Position numbers and translations under genes: made by a program
Notes under the pieces: model-generated
Database searches by the model: none
What the model saw: the letters and a program-made list of their open reading frames with translations, nothing else
What the model was told of the DNA's origin: nothing
Assembly: GCA_964486925.1 (NCBI GenBank)
Contig: CAZAOY010000045.1
Span: 1-21,952, forward strand
DNA: 21,952 bases
Direction of reading: 5' to 3'
Source of the DNA: CAZAOY01 sp964486925
GTDB taxonomy: Bacteria > Bacillota > Clostridia > Oscillospirales > Ruminococcaceae
Shown: one piece after another, positions 6,543 to 13,035 of the stretch
Numbering within the stretch: the first letter of the stretch is position 1
Layout of the letters: each line of letters starts with the position of its first letter

Positions 6543-7787
6543 GTGATTACAATTTTATGTTCAGGCTCACGAGGTGATATACAACCCTACATAGCACTGG
6601 CTATAGAGCTTCAAAGGTTAGGTAAGGAAGTTAGGATTGCGGCAGGAAAAAGCTTTGAGGGATTTATAAAGGGGTATGGTGTCTCGGTATACCCTATTTC
6701 GGCGGATCTAAACTCGGTCGAGATCGACCCTAAGCTGTTAAAGTCGGCGCAGTCGTCGGACAACCCGCTAAAGATGCTACTGACCTTTAACAAGATGAAA
6801 AGATATGCGGTTTATATGACCGATGATATGTTTAAAGCCTGTGAAGGAAGCAACCTTATAATCTACCACCCAGGCTGTACTATCGGCTACTACGCGGCAA
6901 AGCTTCTTAACATCCCCGCCGTGATAGCTTCCCCATTCCCGCTTCATAAAACAAAGGAGTTTGCCTCTGTTATAGCCTACGGTAGATCCAAAATGCCGAC
7001 TGGAATGTCCTATACCCTGCTACAGTCTATGCTCTGGACAGCGTCAAAGCTTGGGGTAAAGGGTTGCCTAAAACAACGGCTTGGCAGACTGCCAAAGGAT
7101 TTTGGCTGTCCCTTAGAAAGGGTGGACAGCACCCATCCTGCAGTTATCTCCTGTAGCAACTATGTCTTTAACCGCCCGCAGGACTGGGATAGCAATATAC
7201 ACCAGTACGGCTACTGGTTCTTAGCCGAAACCCCCGACTACACCCCGCCAAAAGAGTTAGTAGCCTTCCTTGAAAGCGGCGAAAAGCCGATATACTTCGG
7301 GTTTGGCTCGGTGTTTCGTGACGATGAGAAGGCACGGTTTATCAAGGTCATAACAAAAGCGCTAAGCCTATGCGGTAGACGTGGTATCATCTGCGGCATG
7401 GGAGAGATTAACGACCTTCCCGACTCGATAATCTCTGTCCTATCCATCCCCCATAGCTGGCTGTTTAACAAGGTTTTGGCCGTGTGCCACCACGGCGGCG
7501 CAGGCACAACCGCCGAGGGATTTCGTGCAGGCGTGCCCTCGATAATCATCCCATTCTCAAACGACCAATTCGCATGGGCACACAGAGCGCACCATCTAGG
7601 TGTCGGAGCACCCCCGCTTAACAAGAAAACCCTAACAGCAGATACCCTCTCAAAGGCAATACAGTTAGCTCTAAGTAAAGAGGTGGTAGACAACGCAAAT
7701 CAGCTTGGAAGGATGATTAACAAAGAAAACGGCGCACAAGACTGTGCTAAGATTATCGTAGAAACACTAAATCAAGTGATGAAATAG
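6543..7787 (+). CDS. GT1-type glycosyltransferase (UDP/MGT-like)
   Basis: This glycosyltransferase of about 414 residues belongs to the GT-B/GT1 group, which includes macrolide, sterol and lipid glucosyltransferases. The N-terminal TILCSGSRGDIQPYIALAIEL is the classic acceptor-domain start. YFGFGSVF marks the start of the second Rossmann domain. HHGGAGTTAEGFRAGVPSIIIP (H316 onward) is the nucleotide-sugar binding signature, with the following DQFAWA. The start is GTG 6543, because AAGGAGG lies 9 nt upstream and translation begins right at the TILCSGSRGD motif. The likely donor is a UDP- or TDP-sugar. The acceptor is unknown; control by a TetR regulator suggests glycosylation of a toxic small molecule or a membrane lipid. 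Confidence 0.88.
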   Translation: MITILCSGSRGDIQPYIALAIELQRLGKEVRIAAGKSFEGFIKGYGVSVYPISADLNSVEIDPKLLKSAQSSDNPLKMLLTFNKMKRYAVYMTDDMFKACEGSNLIIYHPGCTIGYYAAKLLNIPAVIASPFPLHKTKEFASVIAYGRSKMPTGMSYTLLQSMLWTASKLGVKGCLKQRLGRLPKDFGCPLERVDSTHPAVISCSNYVFNRPQDWDSNIHQYGYWFLAETPDYTPPKELVAFLESGEKPIYFGFGSVFRDDEKARFIKVITKALSLCGRRGIICGMGEINDLPDSIISVLSIPHSWLFNKVLAVCHHGGAGTTAEGFRAGVPSIIIPFSNDQFAWAHRAHHLGVGAPPLNKKTLTADTLSKAIQLALSKEVVDNANQLGRMINKENGAQDCAKIIVETLNQVMK

Positions 7788-7790
7788 GCT

Positions 7791-7869
7791 AACTGTTATC
7801 CCACCAAACCCGCTTAACCTTAATCTCTTATCCAGATATAACGAGTTAAGGCAGTTATAACTTTTTATC
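7791..7869 (+). repeat. direct repeat copy A: detached 3' end of a SLOG/DUF1273-like gene
   Basis: Starting 4 nt after the glycosyltransferase stop, this segment aligns with 8635-8715. The first 39 bases match at 32 positions, AGTTAAGGCA is identical, and ATAACTTTTTATC is identical, with a 3-nt length difference between the last two blocks. Read in frame from 7792 it encodes TVIPPNPLNLN..., matching TVIPPNLPNVN at the end of the SLOG remnant. It is therefore the 3' tail of a second, otherwise lost copy of that gene. The two copies flank the XRE regulator. Confidence 0.7.
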
Positions 7870-7887
7870 TCCAGCTCATAACTAAAC

Positions 7888-7937
7888 CACCGATAAGCCT
7901 ATGCAAGTCCACAGGCTTATCGGTGTATTATATTTTA
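7888..7937 (+). terminator. terminator-like hairpin between convergent genes
   Basis: CACCGATAAGCCT (7888-7900) and AGGCTTATCGGTG (7913-7925) form a perfect 13-bp stem with a 12-nt loop. The tract that follows on the plus strand is TATTATATTTTA, U-rich but interrupted. It probably ends transcripts from the glycosyltransferase; it may also slow transcripts from the convergent XRE gene. Confidence 0.65.
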
Positions 7938-7978
7938 CCTTGTAACAAGTTACATATCTGCAGCTCTGCTTTATCGTA

Positions 7979-8308
7979 CTATCTAGGCATGCTGTTCATC
8001 TGCCTGATAAGCCCCGCTACATACTCCTTCGACTTGCTGTCAAGCTGTCTTATCCCCTCTAATATTTCGTTATCCTCCACAGCGGTTTGGTTTTGATAAT
8101 CGAAAAAATCTTTCGCCGATATCCCCAGATACTCACAGATATAAAAGAAATTAAGCATTGTCGGAAAGTTCTTCTCCGCTTCGATATTATGGATAAAATT
8201 ATGGCTCTGCCCGATGGACAGGCTCATATCCCGTGCCGATACATCCCTCCCCTGCCGCAAAGCGTTTAATCTGCGTGCAAAATCCTTAATATATATGTTT
8301 TCTTCCAT
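7979..8308 (-). CDS. XRE family helix-turn-helix regulator
   Basis: This 109-residue protein has an N-terminal HTH_3/XRE domain (about residues 8-67): FARRLNALRQGRDVSARDMSLSIGQSHNFIHNIEAEKNFPTMLNFFYICEYLGISAKDFF. A short helical tail (LDSKSKEYVAGLIRQM) probably serves dimerisation. AAGGAGAGG precedes ATG 8308, and a perfect 16-bp palindrome covers its likely -10, suggesting autorepression. It is divergent from the SLOG remnant and lies between two repeats of that gene's 3' end, so it has probably lost its functional partner. Its targets are unknown. Confidence 0.85.
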   Translation of the reverse strand: MEENIYIKDFARRLNALRQGRDVSARDMSLSIGQSHNFIHNIEAEKNFPTMLNFFYICEYLGISAKDFFDYQNQTAVEDNEILEGIRQLDSKSKEYVAGLIRQMNSMPR

Positions 8309-8322
8309 AGCACCTCTCCTTT

Positions 8323-8338
8323 TGTATAATATTATACA
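8323..8338. promoter_or_regulatory. 16-bp perfect palindrome (candidate XRE operator)
   Basis: TGTATAATATTATACA is a perfect palindrome 15 bp upstream of the XRE start codon. On the minus strand it contains TATAAT (8336-8331), the likely -10 of the XRE gene. The half-site ATTATACA recurs at 8434-8441, just before the RBS of the divergent SLOG remnant. The region is AT-rich, so chance is not excluded. Confidence 0.5.
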
Positions 8339-8454
8339 TTATTACTTTCACATTATTATAATAATAATTTTGATATTACCCTTTCTAATACCAAGTTACA
8401 TGTTATATAATAATATTGTTAACCAATATATCTATTATACAAAGGAGAAATCTT

Positions 8455-8689
8455 ATGCCAAACTTAGATATCACATTTAATAAAGCATGTGTATTTACAG
8501 GTCATGACGAAGAAATACAAAAGAAACCGCTACCTAATCGGTAATTCAAAATATTTGATTGCCATTTATGATGGTAGTGACAAAGGCAGTACAGCGTATA
8601 CTGTTAGATCCGCACAGGAGTTATCTAGAAAGATAACTGTCATTCCACCAAACCTGCCTAATGTTAATCCCTTCTCCCCTTTGGACTAG
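8455..8689 (+). pseudogene. SLOG family (DUF1273/YpsA-like) gene remnant with internal deletion
   Basis: A normal gene start is present: AAAGGAGAA, then ATG 8455, encoding MPNLDITFNKACVFTGHDEE. ACVFTGH is the N-terminal signature of SLOG/DUF1273 proteins (usually ACCFTGHR). That frame stops after 29 codons. The frame shifted by one base then reads KKYKRNRYLIGNSKYLIAIYDG followed by STAYTVRSAQELSRKITVIPP to a TAG at 8687-8689. This is the family's C-terminal half (RNR, then LIAVYDG, then KGGTA, then VIP/IDP). Roughly the middle 100 codons are missing and the join is out of frame. SLOG proteins bind nucleotide-derived ligands and are often linked to stress or conflict systems; this copy cannot make an intact one. 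Confidence 0.78.
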
Positions 8690-8715
8690 TTAAGGCAACT
8701 TTAATAACTTTTTAT
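8635..8715 (+). repeat. direct repeat copy B: 3' end of the SLOG remnant and its downstream flank
   Basis: This is the partner of the repeat at 7791-7869, about 840 bp away. The similarity covers the last codons of the SLOG remnant and extends past its stop through AGTTAAGGCA and ATAACTTTTTATC. Duplication therefore included non-coding flank. The XRE gene lies between the copies. Confidence 0.7.
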
Positions 8716-8784
8716 CCAATACCAATATAATAATGTAGAAAATACAAATTTTTGTTCCCTAATAAACAAACCTTACGAAAGTTA

Positions 8785-8813
8785 TTTACAAACCTACCAA
8801 AAGGTGATATACT
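8785..8813 (+). promoter_or_regulatory. sigma-A promoter of the WYL regulator
   Basis: TTTACA (8785-8790) and TATACT (8808-8813) are separated by 17 bp. Transcription should start near 8820, giving a leader of about 90 nt that contains two inverted repeats. Confidence 0.65.
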
Positions 8814-8820
8814 GGTTGTA

Positions 8821-8867
8821 GTTTACTTAGTATGCTTACTGTAAACCATATTGGTATTACATACCAA
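8821..8867. promoter_or_regulatory. two inverted repeats at the WYL gene transcription start
   Basis: GTTTAC (8821-8826) is inverted as GTAAAC (8841-8846) across 14 nt. TTGGTAT (8851-8857) is inverted as ATACCAA (8861-8867) across 3 nt. Both begin at or just after the predicted transcription start and look like operators. They share GTAAACCAT and ATACCAATT with the hydrolase promoter region. Confidence 0.45.
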
Positions 8868-8911
8868 TTTGTGAAAGCCAATAAAAACGGTGTAACAGAT
8901 AGGGTGATAAC

Positions 8912-9808
8912 GTGCAGATTAACCGATTATTTGGGATTATCTATGTCCTACTAAACAAAAACACAGTAACAGCAAAGGAACTGTCCGAAAGGTTTGAGGT
9001 TTCGCAGAGAACCATCTACCGTGACGTGGAAACGCTGTCATTAGCGGGTATTCCTATATATATGAGCAAGGGCAAGGGCGGGGGTATCGGGCTTTTGCCC
9101 GAGTTTGTGCTTAACAAAACCATGCTTTCAAGCAACGAGAAGAACGAGATACTCTCTGCACTTCAAGGCTTAAACGCAGTGGAAGGTATCTCGGTCACAA
9201 ACACACTATCAAAGCTAAGCTCGCTGTTTGGCAATAGCCAGACTAAAAGCTGGGTCGAGATCGACTACTCCGACTGGAGCAATACCCGTAGAGAGCAGTT
9301 TGAGCTTATAAAGCGCTCGATTATAGATAAAGCCCTCATTACCTTTGACTATTATAACAGAAACGGACAGTCGATGAACCGCAAGGTCGAACCCATTACG
9401 CTCTGGTTTAAGGAAAAGACTTGGTATCTAAAAGCGTTTTGTATCGAAAGACAGGACTTTAGGGTCTTTAAGCTTACACGGATAAAGAATGTGGTAGGCA
9501 CAGATGAACATTTTACACAGCGTGGGGAATTTGAGATTCTGGATTCCTACGAACCCCCCATCCCCACAACGAAGATCGTTGTAAAGATCGATAGTTCGCA
9601 AAGCTACCGTGTGTTTGATGATTTTTGCGAAGAGGATATAGCTATAAATGAGGACGGTAGCTTTAACGTCACGATGAACTATATCGAGGATGAATGGATA
9701 TACGGATATCTGCTCTCCTTCGGTTCTCATGCTGAGGTACTAACCCCGCTATGGGTTCGGGAGATTGTTAAGAAACGGCTTAAAAAAAGCTTGGAACGAT
9801 ACTCATAA
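8912..9808 (+). CDS. WYL domain transcriptional regulator (YafY-like)
   Basis: This 298-residue regulator begins with an HTH_11/DeoR-like winged helix (residues 1-60; LSERFEVSQRTIYRDVETLSLAGIPIY, then the glycine-rich GKGGGIGL wing). A WYL ligand-sensing domain follows, with literal WYL at 171-173 in KTWYLKAF and FRVFKLTRIKNV after it. A C-terminal WCX-like extension ends WVREIVKKRLKKSL. WYL domains are thought to bind nucleic acids or small ligands. The start is GTG 8912 with AGGGTG 5 nt upstream. The zinc ribbon/DUF3788/GyrI trio follows 150 bp downstream on the same strand but has its own promoter and may be the regulated target. Confidence 0.9.
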   Translation: MQINRLFGIIYVLLNKNTVTAKELSERFEVSQRTIYRDVETLSLAGIPIYMSKGKGGGIGLLPEFVLNKTMLSSNEKNEILSALQGLNAVEGISVTNTLSKLSSLFGNSQTKSWVEIDYSDWSNTRREQFELIKRSIIDKALITFDYYNRNGQSMNRKVEPITLWFKEKTWYLKAFCIERQDFRVFKLTRIKNVVGTDEHFTQRGEFEILDSYEPPIPTTKIVVKIDSSQSYRVFDDFCEEDIAINEDGSFNVTMNYIEDEWIYGYLLSFGSHAEVLTPLWVREIVKKRLKKSLERYS

Positions 9809-9860
9809 GTTTATCTCTAGCTTTAGATTAAATATAAAAAATTTATTGTTTGAGTAGTTT

Positions 9861-9899
9861 TAATATGACCTACTGTTGTCATATTAAGGGTGGTATAAT
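9861..9899 (+). promoter_or_regulatory. extended -10 promoter with an upstream perfect dyad
   Basis: TAATATGAC (9861-9869) is perfectly inverted as GTCATATTA (9878-9886) across 8 nt. Just downstream is TGG-TATAAT (9891-9899), a textbook extended -10 element with no good -35 hexamer. The dyad occupies the -35 region, as expected for an activator site or for a repressor blocking RNA polymerase. It drives the zinc ribbon, DUF3788 and GyrI-like genes. Confidence 0.65.
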
Positions 9900-9958
9900 A
9901 AAAACAATAGCAAAACTAATACTATATCTTTGCTAAATAAAATACTGGAGGAAATAAG

Positions 9959-10222
9959 ATGGAATCAATGAAATGTTGCCAAAGCTGTGGTATGCCTATG
10001 GGTGACACAGACGAGATGTACGGACTAAATGCCGATGGAAGCAGGAACGAGGACTACTGCAAATACTGCTTTACAAAAGGTAACTTCAACACTGACCAAA
10101 CGATGGAAGAGATGATCGCAACCTGTATCCCATTTATGGTTAAGGAGGGTATGACCGCCGAAAAGGCAAGAGCCATTCTAGAGCAGCAGCTACCAAAGCT
10201 AAAGCGTTGGAAGCAGGATTAG
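9959..10222 (+). CDS. zinc ribbon domain protein
   Basis: This 87-residue protein has an N-terminal zinc ribbon with two CxxC knuckles (C7/C10 in CQSCGMPM and C34/C37 in YCKYCF) separated by a loop (MYGLNADGSRNEDY). It matches the small putative zinc ribbon family represented by CCQSCGMPM...YCxYC. The rest (MEEMIATCIPFMVKEGMTAEKARAILEQQLPKLKRW) is helical and typical of that family. The role is unknown; members are often encoded near GyrI-like and regulator genes. GGAGG lies 7 nt upstream of ATG 9959. First gene of a three-gene operon. Confidence 0.88.
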   Translation: MESMKCCQSCGMPMGDTDEMYGLNADGSRNEDYCKYCFTKGNFNTDQTMEEMIATCIPFMVKEGMTAEKARAILEQQLPKLKRWKQD

Positions 10223-10250
10223 CGGATAACTTCATGTAAGGAGGCAGGAT

Positions 10251-10691
10251 ATGGAGTGGAGCTCACTATATACAGCGGCAGTACAGCCGACATATGAGGA
10301 GATACAAGACTATATAGGCGGCGAAGGCAGAGCACTATGGAAGTCGCTGTTTGACTTTATGGAAAACACCTATAAATGCAAGCCAAAAATGACCTACAGT
10401 GGTTGTTCGGGTAAACCCGGTTGGAATGTAAAATTCCAAAAAAGCGGACAAGCCTTCGGCACACTCTACCCCGAGATAGGCGGATTTTCTGTAATGATGG
10501 TGATCGCCTATCGGCTAGATCCAGAGATGGAGTTTGCCAAACTCGACCTCTCACCGAAGATGAGAGAGATCTATGAAAATTCCGGCGACTACATGAAGAT
10601 GGGTAGATGGTTTATGTTTCGGATCGAAACCGAAGCTGACCTAGCGGACTACAAAAGGCTTTGTGCCGTTAAGCTAAAGCCTAAAAATTAG
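10251..10691 (+). CDS. DUF3788 family protein
   Basis: This 146-residue soluble protein matches DUF3788, with the N-terminal PTYEEIQDYIGGEGRALWKSLFDFMENTY, then YSGCSGKPGWNVKFQKSGQAFGTLYPE and VMMVIAYRLD. The C-terminal MGRWFMFRIETEADLADYKRLCAVK is also typical. The function is unknown. A strong AAGGAGG precedes ATG 10251, which is 28 nt after the zinc ribbon gene. It is probably co-transcribed with both neighbours. Confidence 0.85.
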   Translation: MEWSSLYTAAVQPTYEEIQDYIGGEGRALWKSLFDFMENTYKCKPKMTYSGCSGKPGWNVKFQKSGQAFGTLYPEIGGFSVMMVIAYRLDPEMEFAKLDLSPKMREIYENSGDYMKMGRWFMFRIETEADLADYKRLCAVKLKPKN

Positions 10692-10706
10692 GATAAGGAG
10701 TACAGT

Positions 10707-11222
10707 ATGGCTGAATTAATTAAATTTGAGGTTGTAAACCTTCCAAAGCTTTACGTTATCGGTAAGGAACTGCGTTATAATATGGAAGCTCATATGAAGG
10801 GCGACAACCGTATCGGCCCGTTCTGGGGAAAGTGCTTTGAAGAAAAAATCTTTAGCACATTAGAACAGCAGGGGGACTTTATCTATGACAACGCATATGT
10901 AGGGATTATGCTTGATTGGGACAAGGGCGACGGTGACTTCTCATATATCTGTGGGATGTTGTTTAACGAGGGCGCTACCGTTCCCGAGGGCTTTGTCATA
11001 AGGGAGATAAAGGAAACCAAAGCCGCATTAAGCTGGATTAAAGGCAAGGATACAGCTGATGTCTGCATGAATGCACACCCAATAACCGAGCAGGCTATCC
11101 GTGACAACGGATTAAGCACCGAAAACATGTCGTGGTGTATGGAGCTATACAACTGTCCACGCTACACAACCCCAGACCAAGATGGCAACATTACTCTAGA
11201 TTACTATATCCCTGTAAACTAG
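10707..11222 (+). CDS. GyrI-like (effector-binding domain) protein
   Basis: This 171-residue stand-alone GyrI-like/AraC effector-binding domain shows VVNLPKLYVIGKELRYN at the N-terminus, IGPFWGKCFEE, YVGIMLDW, FSYICGMLF, and the C-terminal WCMELYNCPRYT followed by LDYYIPVN. The family binds hydrophobic or cationic drugs as a ligand trap, or acts as a DNA-free sensor. Some members (SbmC/GyrI) protect gyrase and some hydrolyse cyclopropanoids. No DNA-binding domain is present here. ATAAGGAG precedes ATG 10707, 15 nt after DUF3788. It is the last gene before a strong terminator. Confidence 0.87.
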   Translation: MAELIKFEVVNLPKLYVIGKELRYNMEAHMKGDNRIGPFWGKCFEEKIFSTLEQQGDFIYDNAYVGIMLDWDKGDGDFSYICGMLFNEGATVPEGFVIREIKETKAALSWIKGKDTADVCMNAHPITEQAIRDNGLSTENMSWCMELYNCPRYTTPDQDGNITLDYYIPVN

Positions 11223-11276
11223 TAAGCGGGGTTTGTAGCTGTATACGTTGCTTGCCATGCAGAATAAGGATACAAT

Positions 11277-11324
11277 AAAAGTTATAAGCTGTCAAAGTTA
11301 ACCTTTTACAGCTTATAACTTTTT
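11277..11324 (+). terminator. intrinsic terminator after the GyrI-like gene
   Basis: GTTATAAGCTGT (11281-11292) pairs perfectly with ACAGCTTATAAC (11308-11319) around a 15-nt loop. TTTTT follows at 11320-11324, and AAAA before the stem extends pairing for the opposite direction. It separates the plus-strand trio from the convergent ABC exporter operon. Confidence 0.88.
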
Positions 11325-11352
11325 GTATTACGATAAAATGTAGCTTTAAACG

Positions 11353-12111
11353 CTACTCCCATCTAAAATATCTTAATGAGATTCCTAACCCGACAACCGC
11401 AACCACCAACATAACGGTAAAGCTTAATATAGCATTAGAGATCGGCTGACCTAACGACACAGCTTTCAAAAGCTTGATCCCCTGCGTCAACGGCATAAAA
11501 TCCGATACCGACCGTAAAGCCTTCGGCATAACCTCGTAAGGTATAGTAGCGCCCGACAGGAAAACCATAGGAAAGTAGATAGCACTCGCTATCACCCCCG
11601 CCAGCTGCGCATTCGGAGCAAGGCTTGCAACCACCATACCGATAGCGTGGATTGAAACCATAACAAGCAGATACACCCCGATAAAGGTAAGAACCGAGCC
11701 TTTTAATGTAAACCCGAACAACAGCCATGCGCAAAGATACACTAAAAAAGTCGACACAATCGAAAGCGTAAAGCAGAACAAAACATGCGCCATTAGTAGC
11801 GTCATAGGACTAATCGGGGTAACCTTGTACTGCTTTAAAATCCTTCTATAACGGTAGTCCGAGAGTGCTATCGGTATCCCCATTAAGCCTGCGGAGCATA
11901 TCCCCAGTGTGCAGACAGCACCAAAGCTAACATCAATCTGCCGTACAGCCGTCCCTGCCAGCATAGAATCTCCATACAAAACCCCTAATAAAACTATCAA
12001 CCCGATAGGTACTAACACCCCAAACAGCACAGACGAAAACTCCCGTATTGAAAGCTTTGCCTCGGTTTTATACAGTAACCATAAAGTTTTCATACTCATA
12101 CCTATTCCCAT
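11353..12111 (-). CDS. ABC-2 type transporter permease
   Basis: This permease of about 252 residues has six hydrophobic segments in the ABC-2 layout. The first is FSSVLFGVLVPIGLIVLLGVL. The cytoplasmic loop IALSDYRYRRILKQYKVTPISPMTLLMAH carries the conserved R-x-x-G/K-x-x-K pattern, and FPMVFLSGATIPYEVMPKALRSVSDFMPLTQGIKLL is the signature near TM5. It forms a drug- or lipid-exporter with the ATPase encoded just upstream. Its start overlaps the ATPase stop by 10 nt if ATG 12111 is used; in-frame ATGs at 12099 and 12093 are equally plausible. Either way translation is coupled. Confidence 0.87.
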   Translation of the reverse strand: MGIGMSMKTLWLLYKTEAKLSIREFSSVLFGVLVPIGLIVLLGVLYGDSMLAGTAVRQIDVSFGAVCTLGICSAGLMGIPIALSDYRYRRILKQYKVTPISPMTLLMAHVLFCFTLSIVSTFLVYLCAWLLFGFTLKGSVLTFIGVYLLVMVSIHAIGMVVASLAPNAQLAGVIASAIYFPMVFLSGATIPYEVMPKALRSVSDFMPLTQGIKLLKAVSLGQPISNAILSFTVMLVVAVVGLGISLRYFRWE

Positions 12112-12821
12112 TCCCCCTCTGTGAAGTGTAAAAACGCTTCATCCATACTACCCTTACCGCTTAGAGCGATAACCTCTAAAACCGTACCCGTCGCAATGAT
12201 TTCACCCTGCTTTAGGATGGTGACAGTATCGCAAAGATTCTCCACCTCGTCCATATAATGCGAGGTAAGAAGGATTGTTGTCCCGCTCTTTTTAAGCTGG
12301 TGTATGTATCTCCAGACATCCCGCCGTGCCTTAGGGTCAAGACCTGTGGTCAACTCATCCAAAAATACAAGCTTAGGGTTATGCATTACCGCAAGCAGGA
12401 TAAATAGCTTTTGTTGCTGACCCCCCGATAGCTCTGAAACATAGGAATCCTCTTTGTCCGAAAGCCCAAACTCCTTTAGCATTACCCGCCAGTCACCCGC
12501 CTGTCTATAGAGTGAATGGTTTATCTCACAGATCTCCCGCACCTTGATTTTATACTGATAAGCGGGATTTTGAAACTGTACCCCGACCCTTTCAAAAAGA
12601 GACTTGCGGTTTTTTGTAGGATCCTGTGATAGAACGGATATCTGCCCACCGTCAGCTTTTTTAGTCCCTAAAAGACATTCAATGGTAGTGGATTTTCCCG
12701 CCCCGTTGTGTCCAAGCAGACCATAGATAGTCCCCTCCTCAACCTGAAAAGAGATATCCTTTAACGCCTTTACCCGCCCGTAACTCTTAGATAGATTGGT
12801 TACAGAGATTATACTAGCCAT
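12102..12821 (-). CDS. ABC transporter ATP-binding protein
   Basis: This is a complete 239-residue ABC ATPase. It has Walker A GHNGAGKST (37-45), Q-loop VQFQNP, signature LSGGQQQK (131-138), Walker B LVFLDE (151-156) and switch histidine H188 in TSHYMDE. The D-loop region reads DELTTGLDP, with Leu replacing the usual Pro of DEPTTGLD, which is common enough not to imply loss of function. It belongs to the CcmA/drug-exporter group that pairs with ABC-2 permeases. AAGGAGG precedes ATG 12821. It is first in the operon, whose promoter shares a box with the AraC-GyrI gene next door, suggesting control by that regulator. Confidence 0.92.
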   Translation of the reverse strand: MASIISVTNLSKSYGRVKALKDISFQVEEGTIYGLLGHNGAGKSTTIECLLGTKKADGGQISVLSQDPTKNRKSLFERVGVQFQNPAYQYKIKVREICEINHSLYRQAGDWRVMLKEFGLSDKEDSYVSELSGGQQQKLFILLAVMHNPKLVFLDELTTGLDPKARRDVWRYIHQLKKSGTTILLTSHYMDEVENLCDTVTILKQGEIIATGTVLEVIALSGKGSMDEAFLHFTEGEWE

Positions 12822-12851
12822 GTCTATTCCTCCTTTTTTTGCTCTGTAACC

Positions 12852-12884
12852 ATTCTACCATAAATCCTATCCTAATTCTTGACC
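12852..12884 (-). promoter_or_regulatory. ABC exporter promoter with GGTCAAGAATT box
   Basis: On the minus strand GGTCAAGAATT (12884-12874) lies exactly 16 bp upstream of the -10 hexamer TAGAAT (12857-12852), which is preceded by TGG (extended -10) and followed by GG. The same box at the same distance occurs before the AraC-GyrI gene. A consensus -35 is absent, as is usual for activator-dependent promoters. Confidence 0.65.
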
Positions 12885-12892
12885 ATCCTTGC

Positions 12893-12923
12893 AAAAAGTG
12901 AAGCGCTATCATAAACGCTTCGC
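12893..12923 (-). terminator. terminator downstream of the AraC-GyrI gene
   Basis: On the minus strand GAAGCG and CGCTTC pair around a 10-nt loop, with one extra G-C pair beyond a mismatch, and TTTTT follows (plus-strand A-run 12893-12897). It lies about 115 nt after the AraC-GyrI stop and just before the exporter promoter. Confidence 0.6.
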
Positions 12924-12966
12924 CTTATTATATTTAACTATAATCATAAAAGCCAGTTATAACGGT

Positions 12967-12977
12967 AATCCTTGACC
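12967..12977 (-). promoter_or_regulatory. third, imperfect copy of the AraC-GyrI box
   Basis: GGTCAAGGATT matches GGTCAAGAATT at 10 of 11 bases in the same orientation, 83 bp upstream of the exporter copy. No -10 sits at the matching distance, so it may be an auxiliary binding site or chance. Confidence 0.35.
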
Positions 12978-13035
12978 CAACTTTGCCCCATAACAAAAAA
13001 GATACACACCAAAGGCATGTACCTTACTATATAGC

